Below are positions 16,998-25,790 of a stretch of 57,669 nt of DNA, in pieces. Source of the stretch: an uncultured Clostridia bacterium (GTDB taxonomy: Bacteria; Bacillota; Clostridia; TANB77; CAG-508); assembly GCA_944392805.1 (NCBI GenBank), contig CALXXZ010000011.1, positions 1-57,669 on the forward strand, written 5' to 3'. Numbering within the stretch: position 1 is the stretch's first letter; every line of letters begins with the position of its first letter. Position numbers and translations under genes: made by a program. The notes below the pieces were generated by a model. The model did no database searches. It saw only the letters and a program-made list of their open reading frames with translations, and was not told where the DNA came from.

Positions 16998-19739
16998 TTG
17001 ATCATTCTGTGTTAAATCTGTTGTTGATGTTCCAGAAGAATCATCTTGTTCTTTAAGCATTTTATCTAATGAATCAATTAAACTTTGTAATTGTTTTATA
17101 TCTGAACCTATCATTTCCCAATCATTGCTTTCATTTGATTGTTTTAAGTTATTATTAGCATCTATAATTGCTTGAATCATTCCATCTATATCTTCTGTAT
17201 TATCTATTTCGATACTTACAGCTGACTGTGACAATAAGTTTGTTATTGCTTCATCTAGTGTATTTCCAATTGCAACTTTTGTTCCTGATGCTACAATAAC
17301 CTTTTCAAGAGTTGTTGGTGTATTTAGTTCATTTGCCATAGTTCTATATATTGTTTCCACATAAAGAACAGTATTATTTATTGGTATTATTTTCATTTCT
17401 TTTGAAATTCTACTTCCTGTAACATTTATAGCATCAAGTTCTGCTGAAATGGTTTCATCTTGTTCTATTTGATTATCTAATTGTACTGGACCTAGAATAT
17501 TACTGTCAGAAGAATATTTGTAAATTTTCAATTTGTTTGTAGTTCCTTCACATGTTCCTACAAGATATGAATTTATATTAGATTTTCCATTTTGTGTATA
17601 CATCTGTATTAACCCAAATTGTGTTTCATTACTATCAGGTGCTTTAAACATTGCATAATATGGTTCTAATACTGACGTTTTAGTTTTTGATGTTGTACCA
17701 TATGTTGCTAATGCCCATATATCACTATTTCTATATAAAACATCTTCTTTTACATTATGATATACCCTTAACATTTCTGATTGTATTTTATATAGATATT
17801 GTGGATATTTTAATTGGCTTTTTATATCTTCTGGAATTTCTTTTCCAGTATAATCAGAAAAGATTGTTGGATATAATTTTAAATATGCCATTATTATTGG
17901 ATCTGTTCTATCTGTAATATAAAATGTCATTTCTCCATCATATGCATTTATTAATACTTTTACAGAATTTCTTATATAGTTTATATCTTTTTTTGTTCCA
18001 TCATATGTAACTTCTGTATATGTTGAATATGGATATTTATCTGATACTGTATATGCATCTAGCACCCAATATATTTGTCCATTACTTATTACTGTATAAG
18101 GATTTTCATCATATATTAAATATGGTAAAGCAGTTTTTGCTCTTTCAATAATATTTCTATTTGTTAATATTTTGCTTTCATTACCTACAGTTTTTGACAT
18201 TGCAAGTTTAATATCTCCATTTTTTAAGGCCAAAATTAGTCTGTCTAAAAATCCTACTTGAATTCCAGAATCTCCAGAATAGTTATATGTATGTTCTTCT
18301 CCATTACTATCTGTATAATCATATTCTGTTTTATTTTTTGTGTTTGTAACTACTATACTATTTGTTTCTAATCCATAATATATTCTTGGTTCTGTTACAT
18401 TATAAATATTATCTTGTCCGTCTATACTTTTTTGTAAATATTGAACATTCCCATCTTCTGTTATTTCTGTTGCTGATGCTACAATTTGCCCCATTCCATG
18501 AGTATACTCATAAGTTTTATTATTATATGAAGATGTTCCATTATCTATTTCTCTTGGAGATACATATACTAATTGCTCTTTCCCATTTATATTGTACTTG
18601 GCTAAATTTGCATTTCTAAAAGTATAATATCCTGCTCTTGTTTGTGTATTTTCTAGGCTTTCTAAAACTAAATTTTGGTTTACAACTGTTATATTGTCTA
18701 TTACTTTCTGATTTTCTTGAATTTCCTTTTCTTGTATTGTTCCTGAATATTCAATTGTAGTTTCTTCTGCTTCTATATTATAAGCATTTTTAGTAAATTC
18801 TATATTTTTTTGTATATATTGTCTTTCTTTATCAAATTCATTTGGTTTTACAAAAATCAAATTAAATCCTACCATCACTATAAATAGTGCTACTAAATAT
18901 GTTGGTATTGTTAATAGTGTGAACATTATTTTTTTGTTTTGATCCTTTTTAAAGAATTTAATTGATAATCCAACAGCCACTACTATAACTATTGCAAGTC
19001 CAATATATCCCCATAGCTGAATGGTTGATTCTACAAATCCTGCTCCTGTTAATTCCATTCCATTACTTAATGTTAAAAATTTTCCAAGTACTATATCTTG
19101 TACACTTAAAATAGTTAATATTCCTATATCTACTGCCAATATAAATACATTTCTAAGTAAATCTTTTATTAATTTGCTATTTTTTAATAATTTTCTATCA
19201 ACTGCATCAAAATATAAATTAAATACTATTATGTAATATGCTGTTATATATATACTTAGTCCTATTACTAATATTATAAAATATATTAATAATTCTACTA
19301 TTAATGGCTTTATAAACATGTAATATGATATATCTAAATTAAAAATTATATCTGTTTTTTCAAATGATACATTACTTGCAAATAATATTATTTTTTCTAA
19401 TAATGTATTTGAAATTATGACACTTGCTATTGCTGATATTATAAGTGTTAATGATTTATTTGGTAGTTTAGGTATCTCTTTTTTCTCTTGCTCAAAAAAT
19501 GGTTTTAATCCTTTTTTTATTCCTCTATTTGTAAGATATATTATTATACTAAGTAATATAAAGCTTATTCCCATTATTGAGTATTTATATTTTAAATTTG
19601 TAAAAAACACATTTACATATTGTTCGCCTAATTCCAAATATTCTAAGTAATCTCCTCTTAATGATATATATGTCATTAATACATATAGCACTATAAAAGC
19701 TACTACTAATATTGTTCTCAGTTTTTTATTAAATTTCAT
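16977..19739 (-). CDS. UPF0182 family large membrane protein
   Basis: A 920-residue protein of the UPF0182 (COG1615) family. The first 300 residues hold about seven transmembrane helices. They are followed by a large extracytoplasmic domain with family segments such as QYIQKNIEFTKNAYNIE, YYTFRNANLAKYNI, FGLIQMYTQNGKSNINSYLVG and VLYVETIYRTM. The last 30 residues are a Q/S/T-rich tail. Members occur across Firmicutes and Actinobacteria; no function is established. The gene begins 20 bases after ftsY on the same strand. Confidence 0.9.
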   Translation of the reverse strand: MKFNKKLRTILVVAFIVLYVLMTYISLRGDYLEYLELGEQYVNVFFTNLKYKYSIMGISFILLSIIIYLTNRGIKKGLKPFFEQEKKEIPKLPNKSLTLIISAIASVIISNTLLEKIILFASNVSFEKTDIIFNLDISYYMFIKPLIVELLIYFIILVIGLSIYITAYYIIVFNLYFDAVDRKLLKNSKLIKDLLRNVFILAVDIGILTILSVQDIVLGKFLTLSNGMELTGAGFVESTIQLWGYIGLAIVIVVAVGLSIKFFKKDQNKKIMFTLLTIPTYLVALFIVMVGFNLIFVKPNEFDKERQYIQKNIEFTKNAYNIEAEETTIEYSGTIQEKEIQENQKVIDNITVVNQNLVLESLENTQTRAGYYTFRNANLAKYNINGKEQLVYVSPREIDNGTSSYNNKTYEYTHGMGQIVASATEITEDGNVQYLQKSIDGQDNIYNVTEPRIYYGLETNSIVVTNTKNKTEYDYTDSNGEEHTYNYSGDSGIQVGFLDRLILALKNGDIKLAMSKTVGNESKILTNRNIIERAKTALPYLIYDENPYTVISNGQIYWVLDAYTVSDKYPYSTYTEVTYDGTKKDINYIRNSVKVLINAYDGEMTFYITDRTDPIIMAYLKLYPTIFSDYTGKEIPEDIKSQLKYPQYLYKIQSEMLRVYHNVKEDVLYRNSDIWALATYGTTSKTKTSVLEPYYAMFKAPDSNETQFGLIQMYTQNGKSNINSYLVGTCEGTTNKLKIYKYSSDSNILGPVQLDNQIEQDETISAELDAINVTGSRISKEMKIIPINNTVLYVETIYRTMANELNTPTTLEKVIVASGTKVAIGNTLDEAITNLLSQSAVSIEIDNTEDIDGMIQAIIDANNNLKQSNESNDWEMIGSDIKQLQSLIDSLDKMLKEQDDSSGTSTTDLTQNDQQSILEF

Positions 19740-19759
19740 TATTTTCCTCCAAATACTAA

Positions 19760-20665
19760 TTATATAATGGCCTTTGCAAAATCTGTTGAATTAAATATTT
19801 CCATATCATCTATCTGTTCTCCTACTCCAATGAATTTTATTGGTATTTGATTTTCTTCAACAATTCCCACAACTGCTCCACCTTTTGCTGTTCCATCTAA
19901 TTTGGTTAAAATTATACCTGTTATATCTGCTTGTTCTTTAAATGCTTTTACTTGTGATATTGCATTTTGCCCTGTTCCTGCATCTATAACTAATAATACT
20001 TCTTTTGATGCATCTGGCATTTCTTTATTAATAACTTTTTGAATTTTATTTAATTCATCCATCAAGTATTTTTTATTATGCAACCTTCCAGCTGTATCAC
20101 AAATTAATACATCTGCTCCCATTTCTTTTGTTTTAGCAATTGCTTCATATACTACTGATGCAGGATCTATACCTTCTTCTCTTTTTACTATTTCTGCACC
20201 TGCTCTTTTTGACCATATTTCTAATTGTTCTACTGCTGCCGCTCTAAATGTGTCTGCTGCTGCTACTACTACTTTTTTTTCATCTCTTGCTAATCTTGCT
20301 GCCATTTTTCCTATTGATGTTGTTTTTCCTACTCCATTTACCCCTATTACTAATATTACTGATGGTTTTGTTTCTAATTTTAAACTATTATCTGAAATTT
20401 CTAGTATTTTTCTTATTTCTTCTCTTAATGCTTCTTTTACTTGTTCTTCATCTTCTATTTTTTCTTTTTTTATTCTTTCTCTTAAATTTTCTATTATTTT
20501 TGTAGATGTTTCTATTCCTATGTCTGACATTATTAGTGCTTCTTCTAATTCTTCTAAAAATTTCTCATCTACTTTTCTAAAATTACTAAATACATCATTT
20601 ATTTTTTCATTTATTGATTCTTTTGTTTTTGTTAACCCTTGTTTTAATTTATCAAAAAATCCCAT
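19760..20665 (-). CDS. ftsY: Signal recognition particle receptor FtsY
   Basis: A 301-residue SRP receptor GTPase. The short N-terminal helix begins GFFDKLKQGLTKTKESI. The NG domain has the P-loop GVNGVGKTTSIGK, DTFRAAAVEQL, DTAGRLHNKK and TKLDGTAKGG, ending with the FIGVGEQIDDMEIF motif. The long acidic A domain of proteobacterial FtsY is absent, as is usual in Firmicutes. The start is set at 20665, preceded by AGGAG; the longer frame to 20713 is unlikely. FtsY docks ribosome-SRP complexes at the membrane with GTP hydrolysis. Confidence 0.96.
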   Translation of the reverse strand: MGFFDKLKQGLTKTKESINEKINDVFSNFRKVDEKFLEELEEALIMSDIGIETSTKIIENLRERIKKEKIEDEEQVKEALREEIRKILEISDNSLKLETKPSVILVIGVNGVGKTTSIGKMAARLARDEKKVVVAAADTFRAAAVEQLEIWSKRAGAEIVKREEGIDPASVVYEAIAKTKEMGADVLICDTAGRLHNKKYLMDELNKIQKVINKEMPDASKEVLLVIDAGTGQNAISQVKAFKEQADITGIILTKLDGTAKGGAVVGIVEENQIPIKFIGVGEQIDDMEIFNSTDFAKAII

Positions 20666-20731
20666 TTTTTCTATTCTCCTATCTTTTTCTAATATTCTTG
20701 TATATTTTACCACTCTTTTAAAAAAAATGCA

Positions 20732-20776
20732 ACTAAAGGGGACGGTCCTGTTTGGAAAGGGACGGTCCTTTTTAGT
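20732..20776. repeat. REP-like palindromic repeat, left arm
   Basis: It contains two copies of GGGACGGTCC separated by TGTTTGGAAA. The whole 45-base arm recurs in reverse complement at 20921-20965 with two or three differences. Such GGGAC-N-GTCC palindromes are typical of REP elements spread by RAYT (IS200-like) transposases in other bacteria; no such transposase gene is in this window. Confidence 0.75.
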
Positions 20777-20797
20777 GCACTTTATATGTTTATCATA

Positions 20798-20897
20798 AAT
20801 GAAAAGTTTATATATTACTATTCCATAGCAAAACCATATTCTGGGTCTTCGTCGGGGGTCTTTGCTTTATTTCATAGTAATATATAAACTTTTCATT
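20798..20897. repeat. Long palindromic hairpin element, copy B
   Basis: A near-perfect inverted repeat of 23-24 bp (from 20798 and ending at 20897) encloses the same invariant loop as copy A at 12483-12576, in opposite orientation. The outer stem AAGTTT/AAACTT replaces ATATTT/AAATAT of copy A, and the inner stem GCAAA/TTTGC replaces GCCAA/TTGGC. Both are paired changes that keep the stems intact. It lies centred between the two REP-like arms. Confidence 0.8.
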
Positions 20898-20920
20898 ATA
20901 TTTAAAATTTTAAAAAATGA

Positions 20921-20965
20921 ACTAAAGAGGACCGTCCCTTTCCAAACAGGACCGTCCCCTTTTAT
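20921..20965. repeat. REP-like palindromic repeat, right arm
   Basis: The inverted partner of 20732-20776. It includes two GGACCGTCCC units and reaches the stop codon of the small membrane protein gene. Together with the left arm and the hairpin copy B it makes a nested palindrome of about 234 bases that fills the ftsY upstream gap. Confidence 0.75.
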
Positions 20966-21303
20966 TATACTTCTTTCCAGAACCAATCTAAACTATCATC
21001 AATGCTTTTCTTATTATGCATTTTAGCATCTAAATCATCTATCCATAAGTATGATAGGAAATTTATAAATATAAAAGCAAAGTCTAATACTATACACCAT
21101 GTTAATGTGTTACTCATATTTGCATATTCAGGTGTTAATGTCATTAATTGGAATACATGCATTATCAATAATGCTAAAAATCCAAATAGTGGAATTGCAA
21201 GTATGAAACTTTTTTTAAGTTCATGCCCCAAAAATACTAATAATACAGTTAACATTAATAACAATAATAGTGTAACAACATTAGTTATGTCTAATACTAT
21301 CAT
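20965..21303 (-). CDS. Small membrane protein, unknown function
   Basis: A 112-residue protein with three hydrophobic helices at about 8-27, 33-52 and 71-91, and a charged C terminus (DDLDAKMHNKKSIDDSLDWFW). I do not recognise the family. The start is placed at 21303, where an AAAGGAGG ribosome site precedes ATG; the frame also extends to 21345 but would read through this site. Its stop codon touches the right REP-like arm, so the repeat may have been inserted directly at the gene end. Confidence 0.65.
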   Translation of the reverse strand: MIVLDITNVVTLLLLLMLTVLLVFLGHELKKSFILAIPLFGFLALLIMHVFQLMTLTPEYANMSNTLTWCIVLDFAFIFINFLSYLWIDDLDAKMHNKKSIDDSLDWFWKEV

Positions 21304-21387
21304 CTTTATTCCTCCTTTGTTTTTCCAAAATGTTTTTCTCTTCATGTATAATATAATCTTAACATTATTTTATTTAATAATCAATAC

Positions 21388-22752
21388 TTATTTACAATTT
21401 TTTTCGATTAAATTTGCTAATTTTTTTGCTTTTTCTTCTATTACTTTTTCATCTTTTCCTTCAATCATAACTCTAACAAGAGGTTCAGTCCCTGAAGGTC
21501 TTATTAACACTCTTCCATTACCTGAAAATTCTTTTTCAAGTTTTTCTATTGCTACTTTTATTTCTTCATTTTTCTCGTAATCATATTTTTTATCAGAAGA
21601 TACTTTAGCATTTATTAATACTTGAGGATATTTTTGCACTAATGCTCCTAATTCTGAAGCCTTTTTATTACTTTCTAATATCGCCTGTATTAGCATTAAT
21701 GATGTTAATATTCCATCTCCTGTTGGATTATAATCAAGTAAAATTACATGGCCTGATTGCTCTCCACCAAGATTATATCCGTTTTTTAGCATTTCTTCTA
21801 ATACATATCTATCTCCAACTTTTGTTTGTAGCAATTGCATTTTATTTTTTTCTGCATATTTGTTTAGACCTAGATTACTCATTACTGTTGCAACAATTGT
21901 ATCTTTTTGAAGTTTGTCATGTTCTTTTAGATATTGTGATATTATTGCTAATAATTTATCACCATCTATTTCTTCACCTTTTTCATCAATGGCTAAACAT
22001 CTGTCTCCATCTCCATCATATGCAATACCTAAACTCATGCCATTTTCTACAACATATTTTTTTAGTCCTTCTAAATGTGTAGAACCACAATTGTCATTTA
22101 TATTTACTCCATTTGGATTATTGTTTATTATTACATGATTTATTCCTAATGCTGTAAATACTTTATCTGCAACATCATATGTTGCTCCATTTGCAGTATC
22201 TATTACTACTTTAAATTCTGGATTATTATGTTTTTCTATGTTGTCTTCGAAATTTTTTCTAAAGAAATATACATATTCATTTAATAAATCTGTTCTTATT
22301 TCTGAAACTCCTATTTTATCAGGCACTGCTGATAATTCGTCAAGTTTTCCTGAGTCCATAACATCTTCTATTTCTTCTTCTATTTCGTCTGGAATTTTCA
22401 TTCCTTTATTACTAAAATATTTTATTCCATTAAATTCAAATGTATTGTGTGATGCTGAAATTACTACACTTGCATTAGCTTGTAATTTTCTTGTTAAATA
22501 TGCTACAGCTGGTGTTGGCATTACTCCTAATAATTTTACATTTGCTCCATAGCTTAAGAAACCTGATACCATTGCACTTTCTATTAGGGTTCCTGATAAA
22601 CGTGTATCTCTTCCTATTAATATAGTAGGTGCTTTGTCTGAATGTTTTGCTAATACATAGGCCCCTGCTTTTGCAACTCTATATACTAATTCTGGTGATA
22701 ATTCTGTATTTGCTATTCTACGTATACCATCTGTTCCAAAATACTTTCTCAT
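21388..22752 (-). CDS. glmM: Phosphoglucosamine mutase
   Basis: A 454-residue alpha-D-phosphohexomutase that makes glucosamine-1-phosphate for UDP-GlcNAc. It has the N-terminal RKYFGTDGIRRIAN, the active-site phosphoserine loop ISASHNTFEFNGIK (S101), the metal loop YDGDGDRCL, the sugar-binding GGEQSGH and the phosphate-binding RPSGTEPLVRVMIEG. Full length and all four domains are present. FGTDGIR at the N terminus is characteristic of GlmM rather than other mutases. It follows a membrane-anchored gene by 17 bases and precedes the small membrane protein gene. Confidence 0.96.
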   Translation of the reverse strand: MRKYFGTDGIRRIANTELSPELVYRVAKAGAYVLAKHSDKAPTILIGRDTRLSGTLIESAMVSGFLSYGANVKLLGVMPTPAVAYLTRKLQANASVVISASHNTFEFNGIKYFSNKGMKIPDEIEEEIEDVMDSGKLDELSAVPDKIGVSEIRTDLLNEYVYFFRKNFEDNIEKHNNPEFKVVIDTANGATYDVADKVFTALGINHVIINNNPNGVNINDNCGSTHLEGLKKYVVENGMSLGIAYDGDGDRCLAIDEKGEEIDGDKLLAIISQYLKEHDKLQKDTIVATVMSNLGLNKYAEKNKMQLLQTKVGDRYVLEEMLKNGYNLGGEQSGHVILLDYNPTGDGILTSLMLIQAILESNKKASELGALVQKYPQVLINAKVSSDKKYDYEKNEEIKVAIEKLEKEFSGNGRVLIRPSGTEPLVRVMIEGKDEKVIEEKAKKLANLIEKNCK

Positions 22753-22769
22753 TTTTATACCTCTTTTCT

Positions 22770-23474
22770 TTAATATTCATCCACTCTGTTCAATAAATTA
22801 TAATATTGACCTACTATACTTGAATTTAATTCAATTTTACCATTTTTTATTGACCAGCTTTTTTCATTATCACTTAAAAATTTTTTTACATTTTCAAGTT
22901 GATTTAATTTACTATATAAGTCATCTTTTTTACCTGAGATTTCATTTCTCATTGTTTTAAATTGTTCTTTCATTGAATCACTCAACATAGCTGATTCATA
23001 TAATTCTATAAAATATTTTTTTCTTGTTTTGATATTTTTACTTTCTATGTATTTTACTATATTTTCTTCTTTTACTAGTTCATCATATTCATCTAATAGT
23101 TCTTGCCCTTTGGCTTTGTAATCATTTATAATGGTATCTATTTCATCTAAATTTTTATCTGGCATATTTTCTGCTGAAAATATATTGTCTGGATTTATAC
23201 CAGTATAAGTACTATCCATTTCTACATAGATGTTTTTTATTTTTGAAATATATTCTTTTATGGCATTTTCTACTGTTGCAAATCCTTTTTCAGTTTTTAT
23301 ATTAAAATCTATTTCATCTGTTGTTAAATCTGCTTGTAATATTTTGTTTGTTTCTTCTGCTAGTATATTTACTTGCTTATTATTAAAATTATTATAAAAA
23401 TATGATATCACTATTAATCCTACTATTAAAATTACTAATATTATTATTCCTATTATAGTTTTTTTGTTATCCAT
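22770..23474 (-). CDS. Membrane-anchored protein of unknown function
   Basis: A 234-residue protein with a single N-terminal transmembrane helix (about 8-28) and an extracytoplasmic helical, charged domain rich in K, E and D, with no cysteines. Helical segments such as YKAKGQELLDEYDELVKEENIVKYIESK suggest a coiled coil. I do not recognise the family. A good AAGGAG ribosome site precedes the ATG. It lies between glyS (17 bases) and glmM (17 bases), so it is probably cotranscribed with them. Confidence 0.7.
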   Translation of the reverse strand: MDNKKTIIGIIILVILIVGLIVISYFYNNFNNKQVNILAEETNKILQADLTTDEIDFNIKTEKGFATVENAIKEYISKIKNIYVEMDSTYTGINPDNIFSAENMPDKNLDEIDTIINDYKAKGQELLDEYDELVKEENIVKYIESKNIKTRKKYFIELYESAMLSDSMKEQFKTMRNEISGKKDDLYSKLNQLENVKKFLSDNEKSWSIKNGKIELNSSIVGQYYNLLNRVDEY

Positions 23475-23491
23475 TTGTTACTCCTTTTTCT

Positions 23492-24874
23492 TTAGAATTC
23501 TATTTTTTCTTCTATCCATTTTTCTAATTCATCTATTTTTACTCTTACTTGTTCCATTGTGTCTCTATCTCTTATTGTTACAGTATTATCTTCTAATGTA
23601 TCAAAATCTATTGTTACACAATATGGTGTTCCTATTTCATCTTCTCTTCTATATCTTTTTCCTATAGAACCTGTTTCATCATATTCACACATGAATTTCT
23701 TTGATAATTGTGTATATACCTCTTCTGCTTTTTCTGATAATTTTTTAGATAGTGGTAATACTGCTACTTTATATGGCGCTAATGCTGGATGCAAATGTAA
23801 TACAACTCTTGTATCTCCTTCTGCAATTTCTTCTTCTTCATAGCTATTACATAAAAATGCTAATGCAACTCTGTCTGCTCCTAATGATGGTTCAATACAA
23901 TATGGTATATATCTTTCATTTGTTTCTGGATCTAAATATGTGAAGTCTTCTTTTGATTCTTTCATATGATTACTTAAATCATAATCTGTTCTATCTGCTA
24001 TTCCCCATAATTCTCCCCATCCAAATGGAAATGCAAATTCTATATCTGTTGTTGCTTTACTGTAAAATACTAATTCTTCTGGACTATGGTCTCTTAAACG
24101 TATATTTTCTTCTTTCATGCCTAATCCTAATAACCAATCTTTGCAGAAATTTTTCCAATATTCATACCATTCTAAGTCCGTTCCAGGTTTACAGAAAAAT
24201 TCTAATTCCATCTGTTCAAATTCTCTTGTTCTAAATGTAAAGTTTCCTGGTGTTATTTCATTTCTAAATGCTTTTCCTATTTGTGCTATTCCCATTGGTA
24301 TTTTTTTTCTTGTTGTTCTAATTACATTTTTAAAGTTTACAAATATTCCTTGTGCTGTTTCTGGTCTTAAATATATTTCTGATTTTGCATCTTCTGTTAC
24401 ACCTTGAAAAGTCTTAAACATTAAATTAAATTTACGTATTCCTGTAAAATTATGTTTTCCGCAGTTTGGACAACATATATTGTTATCATCTAAAAATTTT
24501 ACCATTTCTTCATCTGACATTCCATCTGCTATCATGTCTCTTCCATTTTCATGTGCCCATTCTTCTATTAATTTATCTGCTCTATGTCTTGTTTTACATT
24601 CTTTACAGTCTATTAATGGGTCTGAAAATCCTCCAACATGCCCTGATGCTACCCAAGTTTGAGGATTCATTAATATTGCTGCATCTAATCCAACATTATA
24701 TTTACTTTCTTGAATAAATTTTTTTCTCCACAATTTTTTAATATTGTTTTTTAATTCTACTCCTAATGGTCCATAATCCCATGTGTTTGCTAGTCCTCCA
24801 TAGATTTCTGATCCTGGATATATATATCCCCTTGCTTTACATAGGTTCACTATTGTGTCCATCGATTTTACCAT
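23492..24874 (-). CDS. glyS: Glycyl-tRNA synthetase (dimeric, class II)
   Basis: A 460-residue alpha2-type GlyRS. The family N terminus [27 protein letters not shown], the zinc site residues CKECKTRH and [10 protein letters not shown], class II motif 2 around [24 protein letters not shown], and motif 3 region [12 protein letters not shown] are all visible, with a C-terminal anticodon-binding domain. The start at 24874 has AAAGGAGG upstream; the frame runs on to 25003 but this extension only reads the REP-like repeat. Expression should be controlled by the T-box leader at 24978-25187. Confidence 0.96.
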   Translation of the reverse strand: MVKSMDTIVNLCKARGYIYPGSEIYGGLANTWDYGPLGVELKNNIKKLWRKKFIQESKYNVGLDAAILMNPQTWVASGHVGGFSDPLIDCKECKTRHRADKLIEEWAHENGRDMIADGMSDEEMVKFLDDNNICCPNCGKHNFTGIRKFNLMFKTFQGVTEDAKSEIYLRPETAQGIFVNFKNVIRTTRKKIPMGIAQIGKAFRNEITPGNFTFRTREFEQMELEFFCKPGTDLEWYEYWKNFCKDWLLGLGMKEENIRLRDHSPEELVFYSKATTDIEFAFPFGWGELWGIADRTDYDLSNHMKESKEDFTYLDPETNERYIPYCIEPSLGADRVALAFLCNSYEEEEIAEGDTRVVLHLHPALAPYKVAVLPLSKKLSEKAEEVYTQLSKKFMCEYDETGSIGKRYRREDEIGTPYCVTIDFDTLEDNTVTIRDRDTMEQVRVKIDELEKWIEEKIEF

Positions 24875-24904
24875 TTTACATTCCTCCTTTTTATACTTAT
24901 ATGC

Positions 24905-24976
24905 TAGGGTAATTTGGGGACAGTCCCATTTTTTCCTTTTGGGAAATTTGGGGACAGTCCCCAAATTTCCCAAAAC
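24905..24976. repeat. REP-like palindrome between the glyS T-box and glyS
   Basis: Two GGGGACAGTCCC units lie at 24916-24927 and 24950-24962. The second is the centre of a 31-base palindrome (24941-24971). The unit differs from the GGGACGGTCC units at 20732-20965 by one base, so both belong to one repeat family. It sits after the T-box terminator and before the ribosome site of glyS, so it is inside the glyS transcript. Confidence 0.8.
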
Positions 24977-24977
24977 A

Positions 24978-25187
24978 ATCAAAAAAACTTTCATTCCTAG
25001 CACTATGCTAGGGACGAAAGTTATATTTCCGCGTTTCCACCCTAATTCTTAAAACTTATGTTTTAAGCACCTCAATTTTCATATGCTCCAAAGCTCCCCT
25101 TATAATTCTTACTACTAGTTTCCACCACTCACTAGCTCTCTATAAGTAATTTTTATAATTCTTCTTTTTCATCGCATTTATTAAATT
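24978..25187 (-). promoter_or_regulatory. Glycyl T-box riboswitch leader of glyS
   Basis: Reading on the minus strand, the leader has the AGAGAG element (about 25133-25140) with a small distal stem CTAGT/ACTAG. The T-box sequence AGGGTGGAAACGCGG (25043-25029) follows, one base different from the usual consensus. A terminator at 25022-24981 (AACTTTC...GAAAGTT plus seven T) comes last. Its GTCCCTA can instead pair with the AGGG of the T-box, forming the antiterminator. A G-rich stretch (AAGGGGAG) lies where a glycine specifier codon (GGG or GGA) would be expected. Uncharged tRNA-Gly binding would permit readthrough into glyS. Confidence 0.88.
24981..25022 (-). terminator. T-box regulatory terminator of glyS
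   Basis: A long stem with CCTAGCA/TGCTAGG inside AACTTTC/GAAAGTT, followed by a run of seven T on the minus strand. This is the conditional terminator of the glycyl T-box. Confidence 0.85.
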
Positions 25188-25193
25188 GTTATA

Positions 25194-25222
25194 ATTATAT
25201 TCTTTTATTTTTTTATTGTCAA
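25194..25222 (-). promoter_or_regulatory. Consensus sigma-A promoter of the glyS leader
   Basis: On the minus strand a perfect TTGACA (25222-25217), a 17-base spacer and a perfect TATAAT (25199-25194) lie just ahead of the T-box. Transcription should begin near 25187. Confidence 0.85.
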
Positions 25223-25239
25223 GTATTTTTTACTATTTC

Positions 25240-25268
25240 TTGCCAAACTCAGCTTTTTGTAGTATAAT
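25240..25268 (+). promoter_or_regulatory. Divergent sigma-A promoter for the 151-residue gene
   Basis: TTGCCA (25240-25245), a 17-base spacer and TATAAT (25263-25268) point to the plus-strand gene at 25295. Its -35 box is 17 bases from the -35 box of the glyS promoter, so the two may compete for polymerase. Confidence 0.75.
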
Positions 25269-25294
25269 AGAAGAGATACGGAAGGGGATTTATA

Positions 25295-25750
25295 ATGGAT
25301 AGATTAAAAACTTTTGCAATATATATAATAATAGGTGTTTTATTTTGGATACTTTCTGATATCCTTATAGAAGTAGGAATAAATTCTATGTATAAAAATA
25401 TGACTCAAAAAGGAACTGTTCCTGAAGGGATAGAGGTTATACAAATGCAATCTACAAGTGTAAATGGAAGAATGCATTTAAAAGTTAGCAATGCTAATTA
25501 CAGTGGAAAATTTTTAAAGATAGATTTATATTCTGCAGCAGGTAATAATTTTGGTACACAATATATAGAGATTGGAAATTTACAGGAAAATGAAGTTAAA
25601 GATATTCAAACTTATTTTAAAATTTCTGAAGTGAAATCTTACGAAATTTCAGTAGTAGATGAAATGGGAGAAACATCTACTGGATTTATGGATACTGCTA
25701 TGACAGCAATGACTGTACTAGTATTAGTAGTAAAACTATTATTTGTTTAA
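25295..25750 (+). CDS. Membrane-anchored protein of unknown function
   Basis: A 151-residue protein with an N-terminal transmembrane helix (about 8-28). An external segment of about 95 residues follows, with a probable beta-sandwich (GRMHLKVSNANYSGKFLKIDLYSAAG). The C terminus is hydrophobic (AMTAMTVLVLVVKLLFV) and could re-enter the membrane. I do not recognise the family. A good ribosome site GGAAGGGG and a near-consensus promoter precede it. It is transcribed divergently from glyS and convergently with rqcH, so it forms a single-gene unit. Confidence 0.75.
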   Translation: MDRLKTFAIYIIIGVLFWILSDILIEVGINSMYKNMTQKGTVPEGIEVIQMQSTSVNGRMHLKVSNANYSGKFLKIDLYSAAGNNFGTQYIEIGNLQENEVKDIQTYFKISEVKSYEISVVDEMGETSTGFMDTAMTAMTVLVLVVKLLFV

Positions 25751-25754
25751 TAAA

Positions 25755-25790
25755 AAAAAGTCATAACTTATTTAGTTATGGCTTTTTCTT
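25755..25790. terminator. Bidirectional terminator between the 151-residue gene and rqcH
   Basis: AAAAAAAGTCATAACT pairs with AGTTATGGCTTTTT around a short loop, with A and T runs on both sides, so it can work in both directions. It contains the stop codon region of the gene at 25768. Confidence 0.7.

Noticed and set aside
24875..25003. N-terminal extension of glycyl-tRNA synthetase
   Set aside because: The extra 43 residues are the translated REP-like repeat and terminator; a strong ribosome site precedes the internal ATG at 24874.
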